Below the pieces are notes generated by a model. It worked only from the letters and a program-made list of their open reading frames with translations, was not told the DNA's origin and did no database searches. Of a DNA stretch of 64,000 nucleotides, positions 42,265 to 52,176 are shown in pieces. This DNA is from Siphonodentalium dalli. Lineage: Eukaryota > Mollusca > Scaphopoda > Gadilida > Siphonodentaliidae. The stretch covers positions 243,721,474-243,785,473 of the forward strand of contig CP136065.1 of NCBI GenBank assembly GCA_032622095.1, given 5' to 3'. The translations under genes and the position numbers were made by a program. Within the stretch, counting starts at the first letter, position 1. Each line of letters starts with the position of its first letter.

Positions 42265-43598
42265 AGTCCAGCGCCGTGGCTAAATTTTCCAAGTCCAGCA
42301 GTATCTCAAAATAAGTGAAAAAAATCACTTTTGACCCAAAATTCGAGCAGAGGAGCACGAATTGGAACACAACAATGCATTTGAGGCAAACAAAAGTGGG
42401 GGTCGAATTTCAATCTGAATTTCGAACTTCAATCCAGATCGAAATTCGCCCAGATTGAAATTCAGATTGAAATTCAAACCTATAGATCGAGTAATTTCTC
42501 GAAGCTGAGCGTTAGTTTGCTTGATTCTCTTATGGAAAGTATCAAACATACCAAATTTCAGCTCAATGCCACTTCCCTTCGGCACCTTGATATTGAAGGC
42601 GAAATGTTCTAAGTCCAGCGCCGTGGCTAAATTTTCCAAGTCCAGCAGTATCTCAGAAAAAGTGAAAAAAATCACTTTTGACCCAGAATTCGAGCAGGGG
42701 AGCACGAATTGGAACACAACAATGAACTTAAGGCACAAAAAAGTGGGGGTCGAATTTCAATCTGAATTTCGAACGAATCTCCACCGAATTTCAAACGCTC
42801 AGATTGAAATTCAAACCTATAGATCGAGTAATTTCTCGAAGCTGAGCGTTAACTTGCTAGATTCTCTTATGGAAAGTATCAAAACTGCCAAGTTTCAGTC
42901 CGATCCAGCCATAAACAGTGCCACTTCCCTTCGGCACCTTGATATTGAAGGCTAAATGTTCTAAGTCCAGCGCCGTGGCTAAATTTTCCAAGTCCAGCAG
43001 TATCCTAGAAAAAGTGAAAAAAATCACTTTTGACCCAAAATTCGAGCAGGGGAGCACGAATTGGAACACAACAATGCATTTGAGGCAAACAAAAGTGGGG
43101 GTCGAATTTCAATCTGAATTTCGAACTTCAATCCAGATCGAAATTCGCCCAGATTGAAATTCAGATTGAAATTCAAACCTATAGATCGAGTAATTTCTCG
43201 AAGCTGAGCGTTAGTTTGCTTGATTCTCTTATGGAAAGTATCAAACATGCCAATTTTCAGCTCAATCCAGCCATAAACAATGCCACTTCCCTTCGGCACC
43301 TTGATATTGAAGGCTAAATTTTCTAAGTCCAGCGCCGTGGCTAAATTTTCCAAGTCCAGCAGTATCTCAGAAAAAGTGAAAAAAATCACTTTGGACCCAA
43401 AATTCGAGCAGGGGAGCACGAATTGGACCACAACAACGAAGTTGGGGCAAAAAAAAGTGGGGGTTGAATTTCAATCTGAATTTCGAACTTCGAACGAATA
43501 TCCACCGAATTTCGAACGCTCAGATTGAAATTCAAACCTATAGATCGAGTAATTTCTCGAAGCTGAGCGTTAGTTTGCTAGATTCTCTTATGGAAAGT
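42265..43598. repeat. Copy 1 of a 1.33-kb block duplicated within the array edge
   Basis: This block recurs 2,457 bp downstream (44722-46055), with the same irregular monomer lengths, the same cctagaaaaag variant (43005 and 45462) and the same caaacgctc variant. Only scattered differences are visible, for example acccagaattc near 42684 against acccaaaattc near 45141. The duplication is younger than the degeneration it copies. Boundaries are estimates. Confidence 0.88.
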
Positions 43599-44721
43599 AT
43601 CAAAACTGCCAAGTTTCAGTCCGATCCAGCCATAAACAGTGCCACTTCCCTTCGGCACCTTGATATTGAAGGCTAAATGTTCTAAGTCCAGCGCCGTGGC
43701 TAAATTTTCCAAGTCCAGCAGTATCTCAAAATAAGTGAAAAAAATCACTTTTGACCCAAAATTCGAGCAGGGGAGCACGAATTGGAACACAACAATGCAT
43801 TTGAGGCAAACAAAAGTGGGGGTCGAATTTCAATCTGAATTTCGAACTTCAATCCAGATCGAAATTCGCCCAGATTGAAATTCAGATTGAAATTCAAACC
43901 TATAGATCGAGTAATTTCTCGAAGCTGAGCGTTAACTTGCTAGATTCTCTTATGGAAAGTATCAAAACTGCCAAGTTTCAGTCCGATCCAGCCATAAACA
44001 GTGCCACTTCCCTTCGGCACCTTGATATTGAAGGCTAAATGTTCTAAGTCCAGCGCCGTGGCTAAATTTTCCAAGTCCAGCAGTATCTCAAAATAAGTGA
44101 AAAAAATCACTTTTGACCCAAAATTCGAGCAGGGGAGCACGAATTGGAACACAACAATGCATTTGAGGCAAACAAAAGTGGGGGTCGAATTTCAATCTGA
44201 ATTTCGAACTTCAATCCAGATCGAAATTCGCCCAGATTGAAATTCAGATTGAAATTCAAACCTATAGATCGAGTAATTTCTCGAAGCTGAGCGTTAACTT
44301 GCTAGATTCTCTTATGGAAAGTATCAAAACTGCCAAGTTTCAGTCCGATCCAGCCATAAACAGTGCCACTTCCCTTCGGCACCTTGATATTGAAGGCTAA
44401 ATGTTCTAAGTCCAGCGCCGTGGCTAAATTTTCCAAGTCCAGCAGTATCTCAAAATAAGTGAAAAAAATCACTTTTGACCCAAAATTCGAGCAGGGGAGC
44501 ACGAATTGGAACACAACAATGCATTTGAGGCAAACAAAAGTGGGGGTCGAATTTCAATCTGAATTTCGAACTTCAATCCAGATCGAAATTCGCCCAGATT
44601 GAAATTCAGATTGAAATTCAAACCTATAGATCGAGTAATTTCTCGAAGCTGAGCGTTAGTTTGCTTGATTCTCTTATGGAAAGTATCAAACATGCCTTGA
44701 TATTGAAGGCTAAATGTTCTA

Positions 44722-46055
44722 AGTCCAGCGCCGTGGCTAAATTTTCCAAGTCCAGCAGTATCTCAAAATAAGTGAAAAAAATCACTTTTGACCCAAAATT
44801 CGAGCAGGGGAGCACGAATTGGAACACAACAATGCATTTGAGGCAAACAAAAGTGGGGGTCGAATTTCAATCTGAATTTCGAACTTCAATCCAGATCGAA
44901 ATTCGCCCAGATTGAAATTCAGATTGAAATTCAAACCTATAGATCGAGTAATTTCTCGAAGCTGAGCGTTAGTTTGCTTGATTCTCTTATGGAAAGTATC
45001 AAACATACCAAATTTCAGCTCAATGCCACTTCCCTTCGGCACCTTGATATTGAAGGCGAAATGTTCTAAGTCCAGCGCCGTGGCTAAATTTTCCAAGTCC
45101 AGCAGTATCTCAGAAAAAGTGAAAAAAATCACTTTTGACCCAAAATTCGAGCAGGGGAGCACGAATTGGAACACAACAATGAACTTAAGGCACAAAAAAG
45201 TGGGGGTCGAATTTCAATCTGAATTTCGAACGAATCTCCACCGAATTTCAAACGCTCAGATTGAAATTCAAACCTATAGATCGAGTAATTTCTCGAAGCT
45301 GAGCGTTAACTTGCTAGATTCTCTTATGGAAAGTATCAAAACTGCCAAGTTTCAGTCCGATCCAGCCATAAACAGTGCCACTTCCCTTCGGCACCTTGAT
45401 ATTGAAGGCTAAATGTTCTAAGTCCAGCGCCGTGGCTAAATTTTCCAAGTCCAGCAGTATCCTAGAAAAAGTGAAAAAAATCACTTTTGACCCAAAATTC
45501 GAGCAGGGGAGCACGAATTGGAACACAACAATGCATTTGAGGCAAACAAAAGTGGGGGTCGAATTTCAATCTGAATTTCGAACTTCAATCCAGATCGAAA
45601 TTCGCCCAGATTGAAATTCAGATTGAAATTCAAACCTATAGATCGAGTAATTTCTCGAAGCTGAGCGTTAGTTTGCTTGATTCTCTTATGGAAAGTATCA
45701 AACATGCCAATTTTCAGCTCAATCCAGCCATAAACAATGCCACTTCCCTTCGGCACCTTGATATTGAAGGCTAAATTTTCTAAGTCCAGCGCCGTGGCTA
45801 AATTTTCCAAGTCCAGCAGTATCTCAGAAAAAGTGAAAAAAATCACTTTGGACCCAAAATTCGAGCAGGGGAGCACGAATTGGACCACAACAACGAAGTT
45901 GGGGCAAAAAAAAGTGGGGGTTGAATTTCAATCTGAATTTCGAACTTCGAACGAATATCCACCGAATTTCGAACGCTCAGATTGAAATTCAAACCTATAG
46001 ATCGAGTAATTTCTCGAAGCTGAGCGTTAGTTTGCTAGATTCTCTTATGGAAAGT
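44722..46055. repeat. Copy 2 of the 1.33-kb duplicated block
   Basis: It matches 42265-43598 at a constant offset of 2,457 bp. To the right the copies part where this one reads gaaagtgtaaaaaatgcc and copy 1 reads gaaagtatcaaaactgcc. To the left they part before 42265/44722. Confidence 0.88.
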
Positions 46056-46584
46056 GTAAAAAATGCCAAGTTTCAGCCCGATCCAGCCATAAGCAATGCC
46101 ACTTCCCTTCGGCACCTTAATATTGAAGGCGAAATTTTCTAAGTCCAGCGCCGTGCCTAAATTTTATAAGTCCAGCAATATCTCAGAAAAAGTGAAAAAA
46201 ATCACTTTTGACCCAAAATTCGAGCAGGGGAGCACGAATTGGAACACAACAATGAACTTAAGGCACAAAAAAGTGGGGTCGAATTTCAATCTGAATTTCG
46301 AACGAATCTCCACCGAATTTCGAACGCTCAGATTGAAATTCAAACCTATAGATCGAGTAATTTCTCGAAGCTGAGCGTTAACTTGCTAGATTCTCTTATG
46401 GAAAGTATCAAAACTGCCAAGTTTCAGTCCGATCCAGCCATAAACAGTGCCACTTCCCTTCGGCACCTTGATATTGAAGGCGAAATTTTCTAAGTCCAGC
46501 GCCGTGCCTAAATTTGATGCACTTGATGCAAAAAAAAGTGGGGGTCGAATCTCCACCGAATTTCGAACTTCGAACTTCGATCCA

Positions 46585-48079
46585 ACTTCACGGACCTTAT
46601 ATAATCAGCATAATACATGTACATGCACATATATCTAGGAATTAAATGCTACATCAAAGAGATATGTTTTGAGGCCGGTCTTAAACTTATTTAAATCAGT
46701 GAATATTTTCAAGTGAGGTGGAATGCTATTCCATAGATGTGGACCTGCAAATGATAATGCCTTATCGCCAAACGTTTTCTGTTTGTTGAAAGGAATGTAC
46801 AAAAGCATACTGCTATCAGATCGTAATCCATATGTACACACATTTCTGTCTTTGATCATATCCTGTATATACAATGGTGACATGTTATTACGAGATTTGA
46901 ATACAAGCAAAATAATTTTGAACATGATTCGATACTCCACTGGCAGCCAGTGTAATAATTGCTTGAGAACTGGAGTTATATGTTCATGCCGAGGAGTGTA
47001 TGATACAACTCGCGCCGCAGCATTTAGCACTTTTTGCAGGCGATCACACTGGTAATCCGGTAGTCCATACAGTAAAGAATTACAGTAATCTAAGTGTGAC
47101 GTGACAAAAGCATGGACCAATGTCTTAGTTGAGTCTACATCGAGGTATTGTCTAATTTGTCGGATTTTGTATAAACCTCTGGACGCCTTCTTACACATAT
47201 TAGAGATATGGTTATCCATTGTCATGTTTGTGTCAAAATACGAACTGCGAAATTGCGAACAGTGTCCTTTGTTGGTATGTCGGCGTCTCCCACATGAATT
47301 GAACTGATGTTGACTTTCTGAAGTTGTTGTCGAGAACCAATGATTATGAATTCAGTCTTATCGTCATTTATCATGAGTCGGTTGGTAATCATCCACGCTC
47401 TAATGTCCACAATACAGTTCTCCACAATTTGACGGGCTTTAGTTTCGCCTCTCTCCGTCGGTCGAAATGAAAAGTAGATTTGGGTATCATCTGCATAGCC
47501 GTGAACATCGGGGAGGTGACTTTCAACAACTGAGAATAATTTTGAAATGTAGAATAAGAACAGCACGGGTCCAAGACAAGTTCCTTGTGGAACTCCGCAC
47601 TCGATGGGGAAATTTGTAGACTTTGAGCCATTAATGGATATTTGCTGTGATCGGTTCGTGAGGTAAGATTCCAACCAGATAGCTGCAGTGCCGCAAACAC
47701 CAAAGTCAGATTGTAGAGTATCTAGAAGAATATCATGGCGGACGGTGTCGAAAGCAGCGCTCAAATCTAGTAGCACAATCAGAGTGACCTTTCTTGTTTC
47801 CATGCTGCAGAGAATATTATTTTGGACTTTAAGCAGCGCGGTTTCAGTTGAATGGTGTTGACGGAAAGCAGAAGTGTTTATTGGAAGAGGTGCATGTTGT
47901 TCGCTGTGCCGAATGAGTTGGTCTATCACTGCCTTTTCGCACAATTTAGAAATGAAGGATAGGTTGCTGACGGGTCGGAAGTTCTTGAAAACAAGGTCAG
48001 CACCGGATTTCTTGAGAAGAGGGTGAACTATGGCTGTTTTCCAGCTACTGGGAACATGTCCTTGGCTTAATGACAATTA
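46585..48079 (-). mobile_element. 5'-truncated CR1/L2-type non-LTR retrotransposon (LINE)
   Basis: The element contains the reverse transcriptase and the C-terminal domain of a LINE ORF2 and a 3' tail of about 50 bp between the stop codon (near 46,636) and the satellite edge. The 5' end is cut at about 48,079, where the coding homology starts abruptly inside the reverse transcriptase fingers. Such 5' truncation is normal for target-primed reverse transcription. There is no poly(A) tail, which suits CR1/L2-group elements. The exact 3' end is uncertain because it meets decayed satellite sequence. Confidence 0.88.
46635..48079 (-). pseudogene. LINE ORF2 fragment: reverse transcriptase and C-terminal region, one frameshift
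   Basis: The protein would copy the element's RNA into DNA at a nicked target site. The upstream frame (48,076 down to 47,222, 284 residues) has the fingers/palm motifs: SSWKTAIVHPLLKK near residue 10, the catalytic LLDLSAAFDT (residues 102-111), GVPQGTCLGPVLFLFYI (161-177) and the catalytic YADD (194-197). A frameshift near 47,235 then moves coding to a second frame (47,225 to 46,635, 196 residues) starting around MTMDNHISNMCK. That frame carries the conserved C-terminal LDYCNSLLYGLP, LQKVLNAAARVV and HWLPVEYRI segments. The endonuclease domain is missing through 5' truncation. Catalytic residues survive, but truncation and frameshift make it non-autonomous. The clade (L2 or another CR1-group lineage) is inferred from motif style. 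Confidence 0.9.
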
Positions 48080-48114
48080 CAATCAACATAATTTAACATA
48101 TATCACATTAAGTA

Positions 48115-48980
48115 TGGATCATATTAGAAACTGGATCCATATACTCCAGAACGTCGATCTCCACTGCGCCGAAAACTCTCTTGAGATGTCCGATTGAATG
48201 ATCAACATTTCGATACGTCATCTTCCGTGGCCCAAGCTTCCAACCTGCCCTCAGTTGGATGATGATTGCTTCCAGGAAGGTTTTCTCTTTCTTTAGGAAA
48301 TCTATCATCCTGAAAATGTTCGGGTGGGAGCATGATGGCTCCCTTCTACCCACAACTCTGTTATGTAGTCCGTGAATTGGGTGACAGCTTCTAGACCATT
48401 GTTGTTACTCGCAGGATAATCTTCTAGATCTTCAAACCATGCATCACCAACCATCGCGACCGGTTCCATATGGAGGGCTAGAGCTCATAGTATGAGAGTC
48501 TTATGATAATTTCCTTCAGTGTCTTCATATAGCTGTTGCGGTGGCATTTCTTTACATTTTTCAACACTGCTTGACCGGAAAGCAATAGGCAACCTTTTAT
48601 TATGGCTGTCGGGTATGTAGCTGTCAGGGTATTTTCGGCGGCTGTCTCATAATATGTAAACATTGCTCTTGGACTAGTGGTGATGTCTATTTCTGCTGCC
48701 TTCTCTTTCAATGTTGAATAATCGTTGGTATGTCCGTTTAGTTCTGTTCGGAAGGAAACCATACACCAAATGAGACATTTTTCCGGCGACGAATGCATGT
48801 ATAGTATACAGATCGAAGAAGATTGTTGGACTTTTTATCAAACGTATCATGGCAGAAAATTTAAGCAAGTTTAAGCAACAGCTATGTTCTCAAGATTCTC
48901 TCTGGTTGTGAAGATGATAATCGTTTCGGTGTGTCAGGGTCATGGTTATGGTTGTCACTGTGTGGTGTCACCACGTGGTT
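48115..48980 (-). pseudogene. Decayed MULE transposase with FLYWCH zinc-finger remnant
   Basis: Reading the minus strand, four pieces appear in the order expected for an animal Mutator-like transposase. (1) Around 48,976-48,890, VVTPHSDNHNHDPD resembles the His-rich end of a FLYWCH zinc finger. (2) From 48,868, LYTIHAFVAGKMSHLVYGFLP followed by RTKRTYQRLF matches the start of the MULE domain. (3) In another frame (48,798-48,478) are LKEKAAEIDI, ETAAENTLTATYPTAIIKGC and LLLSGQAV, matching the central part. (4) At 48,470-48,108 are VTQFTDYITELWVEG and IIIQLRAGWKLGPRKMTYRN, matching the end. Frames change at least twice and the linker after the finger is shortened. The position where active MULEs have Asp in a TDxE motif reads TYYE, so the catalytic Asp is lost. 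Recognition is from remembered family patterns. A domesticated FLYWCH gene is a less likely alternative, given the breaks. Confidence 0.78.
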
Positions 48981-49579
48981 ATTAAGGCAACTAGTTGGTC
49001 ATGTGCGAACACTATCCTAACACACATCAAGAGCTGGATGATTATGAAAACACGATAGTCGAGTTTGACCGTAAGTTCTGCGGTACTCTAGTACTGAATA
49101 CACCAAGGCGCGTTTTCGGCTCAAGCTTCGAAATTCTTACTTTTACGTGATCAAACAATCAACTGGGGCAAACGGGATAACAATCTGTTCGCAACTATTT
49201 CTCGGGCTTCCAGATGTTGCATGTGGATCATATAACCAGAGTTTACATACATCATAGTTATGTGCTACGTAGTGTCCAAATCAGCGTCATCATTGAATCA
49301 CCGTATAAGTCTGACGCCAATACCCGTTATCAACCACGCTAGGGGAGATAGGGTGAACCGATCGCGTTTGTTTTTTTCACACCTGGCAAAGACATTGGCA
49401 TAAATTTCAAACATGATGAGTGAGGTTGCTTCCGAAGAAGTTGTTCGTATCTCCCGGAATGTTGTCCGTATCTCCATGAATGTGCTTCGCCGATCACCCG
49501 GTGAATCGATGTGTTATTAATTCCGGTCTATTGATTGACCATTCAAAAGCCGGCAGTTCGGTGCACAGTTCATCCACAT
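48981..49579. other. Unassigned spacer between MULE and DIRS relics
   Basis: No gene is recognised here. The stretch contains a 21-bp direct repeat (49441-49461 and 49462-49482, core cgtatctcc), which would encode a 7-residue repeat VVRIS-x-N on the plus strand. It may be the remnant of the DIRS element's first ORF, but nothing conserved confirms this. Confidence 0.4.
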
Positions 49580-49619
49580 TCTCTATGAAAGCATTAACTA
49601 CGATAGTTGTTCACAAGTT

Positions 49620-50400
49620 GGCATTATTTATTTCTGGTAATTCAAATCGTGAATTCGTTAAGTATCTTATCGGAACAAGTATTCCTAACTGGAGTTCGCA
49701 CTATACCGTCGTGTTCATACGAGGGTCGAAATTTGTTGGCAGTGACGTCTCAAATCACAGTCTCGGATCTGCTTCTTTGTGGCGGGGTTAAAGGTTATGT
49801 TGTCGACCCGTTCGATGTTCCGCCGTTTGTTTCATTTGGAAGACGACGCCATCATAATTATTTGTGAGCTGCGCAAATCAGGAGTCCCTGTCATGTCATA
49901 AAATGACGTGATGGATGCTCTTAAAATATTTGAATTAACCAATTTTTGTGGCACCTTTATTGTGTAAAATGGCTGTCCAATTACTACTTCATTTTGTTTC
50001 GGGCTTAAAAGTGCTCCATACATAGTCGATACGCTATCCATAGCCTAGTGTTGGATAGCCGTCAATTTGTTTAGCACAAAGCATGTTCGCATCTGTTTCG
50101 GAAGTAGAAGAGATCCATATATATATTTAATACGCTATTCCTAGCTTTGTATTGCTATGTGTTTCATATCAAGCATGTCCTTCAATTGCTTGTCGATTTT
50201 CTTTGTCCAGATTCACGTGAAGACGATGGCCACCACACTAAGGCTATTATGACAATGATGTTTAAAACTCTGAACATTCCCTTGGCAAAGCATAACACTA
50301 TTGGCCACACACGATGTCTTGAATATTTTGGTCTGTGTTTGGACGCGGTACTTACGGACGTGCGGGGCATTTGAACTTTGCCAGCACGGCATCCCACCTC
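49620..50400 (+). pseudogene. DIRS reverse transcriptase fragment
   Basis: Pieces in several frames match DIRS-type RT in order. NREFVKYLIG (49,645-49,674) is followed after a frameshift by FLTGVRTIPSCSYEGRNL (49,682 onward) and GYVVDPFDVPPF (49,793-49,828), the segment that precedes the fingers. SFCFGLKSAPYIVDTLS (49,989 onward) with CWIAVNLFSTKHV corresponds to the palm helix before the catalytic loop. VLQLLVDFL (about 50,174-50,200) occupies the catalytic-loop position normally read LLDDFL, so the first Asp is Val. Then follow FKTLNIPLAKHNTIGH and CLEYFGLCLDAVL (to 50,350), and GHLNFAS near 50,366. Part of the RT between PPF and FGLKSAP is missing or unreadable. This copy is clearly inactive. 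Confidence 0.75.
50017..50190 (+). repeat. Diverged tandem duplication of about 95 bp inside the DIRS RT
   Basis: The text from ccatacatagtcgatacgct (50,017) aligns with ccatatatatatttaatacgct (50,113). Both translate to related RT palm text: PYIVDTLS...CWIAVNLFSTKHV in the first and NTLFLALYCYVFHIKHV in the second. The repeat is imperfect, so it is either an old tandem duplication within this copy or the fusion of two DIRS copies. Confidence 0.6.
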
Positions 50401-51349
50401 AGTGTTGAATTTCTTAGTGTAAACAATATTTTATTCTCAAGAATAGCACATATAATACATATTGTAATACGACCCTGCCTAACTATGCTTAAAAGCCATG
50501 TTCTGATTGGCCAGTGGCCCGAGTTACCATGGCTATCTCGTTCCAGTTTTGTGGTACAATTCTACTTTTTCCGATTGTACCACGAAAAAAATCGGTTTAT
50601 TCAGATCGCCGCACGCGACTTTTCCCGTCTTTTCTAACTCCGCGCAAACGGGGCATCAACGGAGTACACCCGCACCCGTAACCCTTTGAATTTTGCTACA
50701 TCTTGACAATCTTGCGAATTTTCTAGCGATTTGTCGCTTGAAACCAGTTTGGTTGCCAATGAATATGGTCCAAATGATGTTATGGTATATTGATATATGT
50801 TACGACCAAAGAAAGTTACTTAATAAGCGTATTAAATGACAAAATAAATCCATGGGGCCGGGCTGTGCATTCGTCGATTCGAATCTCGATCATATTCGAT
50901 ATTTCGGAATAAAGTTGAAAATGAAAGCGTTTGTTCACCAGTACAGAAGGGGGATAAGATTAGTTTAGTAAACTAGATCATTTAGATCGCTTTGTGTAAG
51001 GAAAATAGTCCATAGTCGATGATCATATTCATGTTGTCCCAACAACGTTCAACACAGAAATGACCGCAATCGTATTTCCTGTACAATTTAAATGAAAGGC
51101 ACGGGCGCCGCTGAAAACACATTGTTTTTTAGCCAATCACAACGATTATTTTCTAGAAGAGGTGCCTCGAAAAGTCAACGGGGGAATTTCATAACAAGAC
51201 AAGATTACCGGAGTACTCCATGCAAAGAAATCGAGTACGCCCAATACGAATTACACCACGAAATGTTTTCTCACCTGAGACCGAAAAAGCGCAGTATTTC
51301 GTTGACTATTCAGTCGAATTGTGACCATAAACTTTCAGTCGTATTACAA
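50401..51349. other. Unassigned AT-rich spacer
   Basis: No coding homology is recognised. A short inverted repeat lies at 50547-50588, arms ttttgtggtacaat and attgtaccacgaaaa with one bulged base. Its core gtggtac is shared with the foldback at 51350-51497, so the two may be ends or pieces of one transposon family. Confidence 0.4.
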
Positions 51350-51497
51350 AAGAAATAAATACACGGTGTATCGGTGTGTATGGTCAAGTTGTACCACAAA
51401 AAACTGATTGTAGGACTCCGCTACGCGTCGTCCTACAATCAGTTTTTTTGTGGTACAACTTGACCATACACACCGATACACCGTGTATTTATTTCTT
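51350..51497. mobile_element. Foldback (palindromic) element, two 67-bp arms
   Basis: The arm at 51350-51416 (aagaaataaatacacggtgt... to ...gtaggac) is the reverse complement of 51430-51497 apart from one extra T in a T-run, with a 13-bp loop between. Near-perfect symmetry over almost 150 bp suggests a young foldback/MITE or a DNA-level inversion-duplication. No protein is encoded; open frames here arise from the palindrome. No clear target-site duplication was seen at its edges. Confidence 0.82.
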
Positions 51498-51592
51498 GAA
51501 TATAAGCACATTAACAATTCAACGTTAGAGAAAAGGATTTGGCAGTAATCCAAAGGCCATTTCCTTAATATATATATATTGCATCATGGTTT

Positions 51593-51735
51593 GATTGCGT
51601 GTCAATGATGGCTAACTGCTGAATGTCCACCCCCACACACAATCACACCCCTGGCATGCACACCCCTGATTGCGTGTCAATGATGGCTAACTGCTGAATG
51701 TCCACCCCCACACACAATCACACCCCTGGCATGCA
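51593..51735. repeat. 75-bp tandem duplication
   Basis: The unit gattgcgtgtcaatgatggc... starts at 51593 and again at 51668 and looks identical over 68 bp, ending with cccctggcatgca. It lies just downstream of the 3' end of the minus-strand LINE fragment at 51740-52146. Confidence 0.93.
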
Positions 51736-51739
51736 TGAG

Positions 51740-52146
51740 TATACGAGAGCACAAGTTTGTTTTGTTTAGGCATTTGGTTCACGCCTTACAGCTCATAACC
51801 ATATTATGTCAGTTAAATCGTTTAGTATCGTCGATGAACTTTTGTATACGGCGATGAATATGTCGGCATTTTTGGTACAAGATACATCTACAGACCCATA
51901 CAGTAATATTTTGACTTCCAAGTTTCACATTTAGATTAGCTAAACAGCGGACTCTTTCATGTTCGTATATTGGATAGCGGAGTAAGAAGTGCTCGGCAGT
52001 TTCTAGTTCTCTACAATCGCAAAATGGACCATTATTCAGATGATTGCAAAACAGGTCATATTTAAGGTTACTGTAATTCGTTCGCAGGCGACAGTCGTAG
52101 ATTTGACTTGGTCTTCGGTACACCAGTGCTGAACGTCTTCATAATC
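51740..52146 (-). mobile_element. CR1/Jockey-group LINE, 3' fragment
   Basis: The minus strand encodes about 104 residues (52,123 to 51,809) resembling the ORF2 C-terminus of the LINE at 61,534-64,000: CRLRTNYSNLKYDLF here against CRIRNRCSELRSDMF there, and both end in TKRF(N/D). The zinc-knuckle positions read FCDCRELETAEHFLLRYP: the two Cys and the His are kept, but the final Cys is Tyr. Downstream of the stop, aaacttgtgc (minus strand) matches the 3' tail of the other copy. The fragment is 5'-truncated, and its right edge touches the TTAA of the first MITE. Confidence 0.8.
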
Positions 52147-52176
52147 TTAACCCTTTACCCAACAGAACGGCCCTGT

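Larger units (their letters stand above)
1..46581. repeat. Satellite DNA array, about 130 monomers with higher-order repeat structure
   Basis: The sequence repeats head-to-tail from base 1 (inside a monomer) to about 46,581. I anchored monomers on the motif gtgaaaaaaatcac, first seen at 29, then 381, 743, 1105 and 1467. Spacings alternate between 352 bp (type A) and 362 bp (type B or C), so every combination gives the observed HOR lengths 714, 1,076, 1,438 and 1,790. Monomers of one type are nearly identical over tens of kilobases, which indicates recent homogenisation by unequal exchange or amplification. No transposon interrupts the array. Both strands carry short open frames of 70-144 codons in nearly every monomer, but monomer lengths are not multiples of three, most plus-strand frames open with GTG, and the frames are by-products of the repeat. 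A role at a centromere, a telomere-proximal block or other heterochromatin is possible but not shown by the sequence. Confidence 0.98.
41239..46581. repeat. Degenerating right edge of the satellite array
   Basis: About 15 monomers (starts at 41239, 41591, 41953, 42315, 42662, 43014, 43376, 43735, 44097, 44459, 44772, 45119, 45471, 45833 and 46192) with irregular lengths from 313 to 362 bp. Small deletions are visible near 42567, 44695 and 45024. A distinct monomer form with ttggaccacaacaacgaag occurs at 43376 and 45833. The last copy loses about 95 bp, and satellite text ends at about 46,581. Increasing divergence toward an array boundary is usual for satellites. Confidence 0.92.

Noticed and set aside
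29..46493. Hundreds of open frames of 63-144 codons on both strands of the satellite, some strikingly conserved
   Set aside because: They repeat with every monomer, mostly start at GTG on the plus strand, overlap each other on both strands, and reflect DNA-level homogenisation. No domain or splice structure supports coding.
1..46581. CENP-B box in the satellite
   Set aside because: The closest text, ttcgagcagggga, fails the TTCGnnnnAnnCGGG pattern at required positions. Centromere function is therefore not claimed.
1..46581. CRISPR-like array
   Set aside because: The repeats are full 352/362-bp monomers joined directly, without short repeats and unique spacers, in a eukaryotic context.
46723..47307. 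Plus-strand open frames within the first LINE
   Set aside because: They are antisense to well-supported minus-strand LINE coding sequence.
49832..50041. Minus-strand 69-codon open frame
   Set aside because: It is the shadow of plus-strand DIRS reverse transcriptase text and has no motif of its own.
50870..50892. tRNA-like B-box text (gattcgaatctc) hinting at a SINE or tRNA
   Set aside because: No A box at the right distance, no cloverleaf pairing and no A-rich tail were found nearby.
51344..51553. Minus-strand 69-codon protein
   Set aside because: It lies on the foldback palindrome; its two halves are translations of complementary arms.
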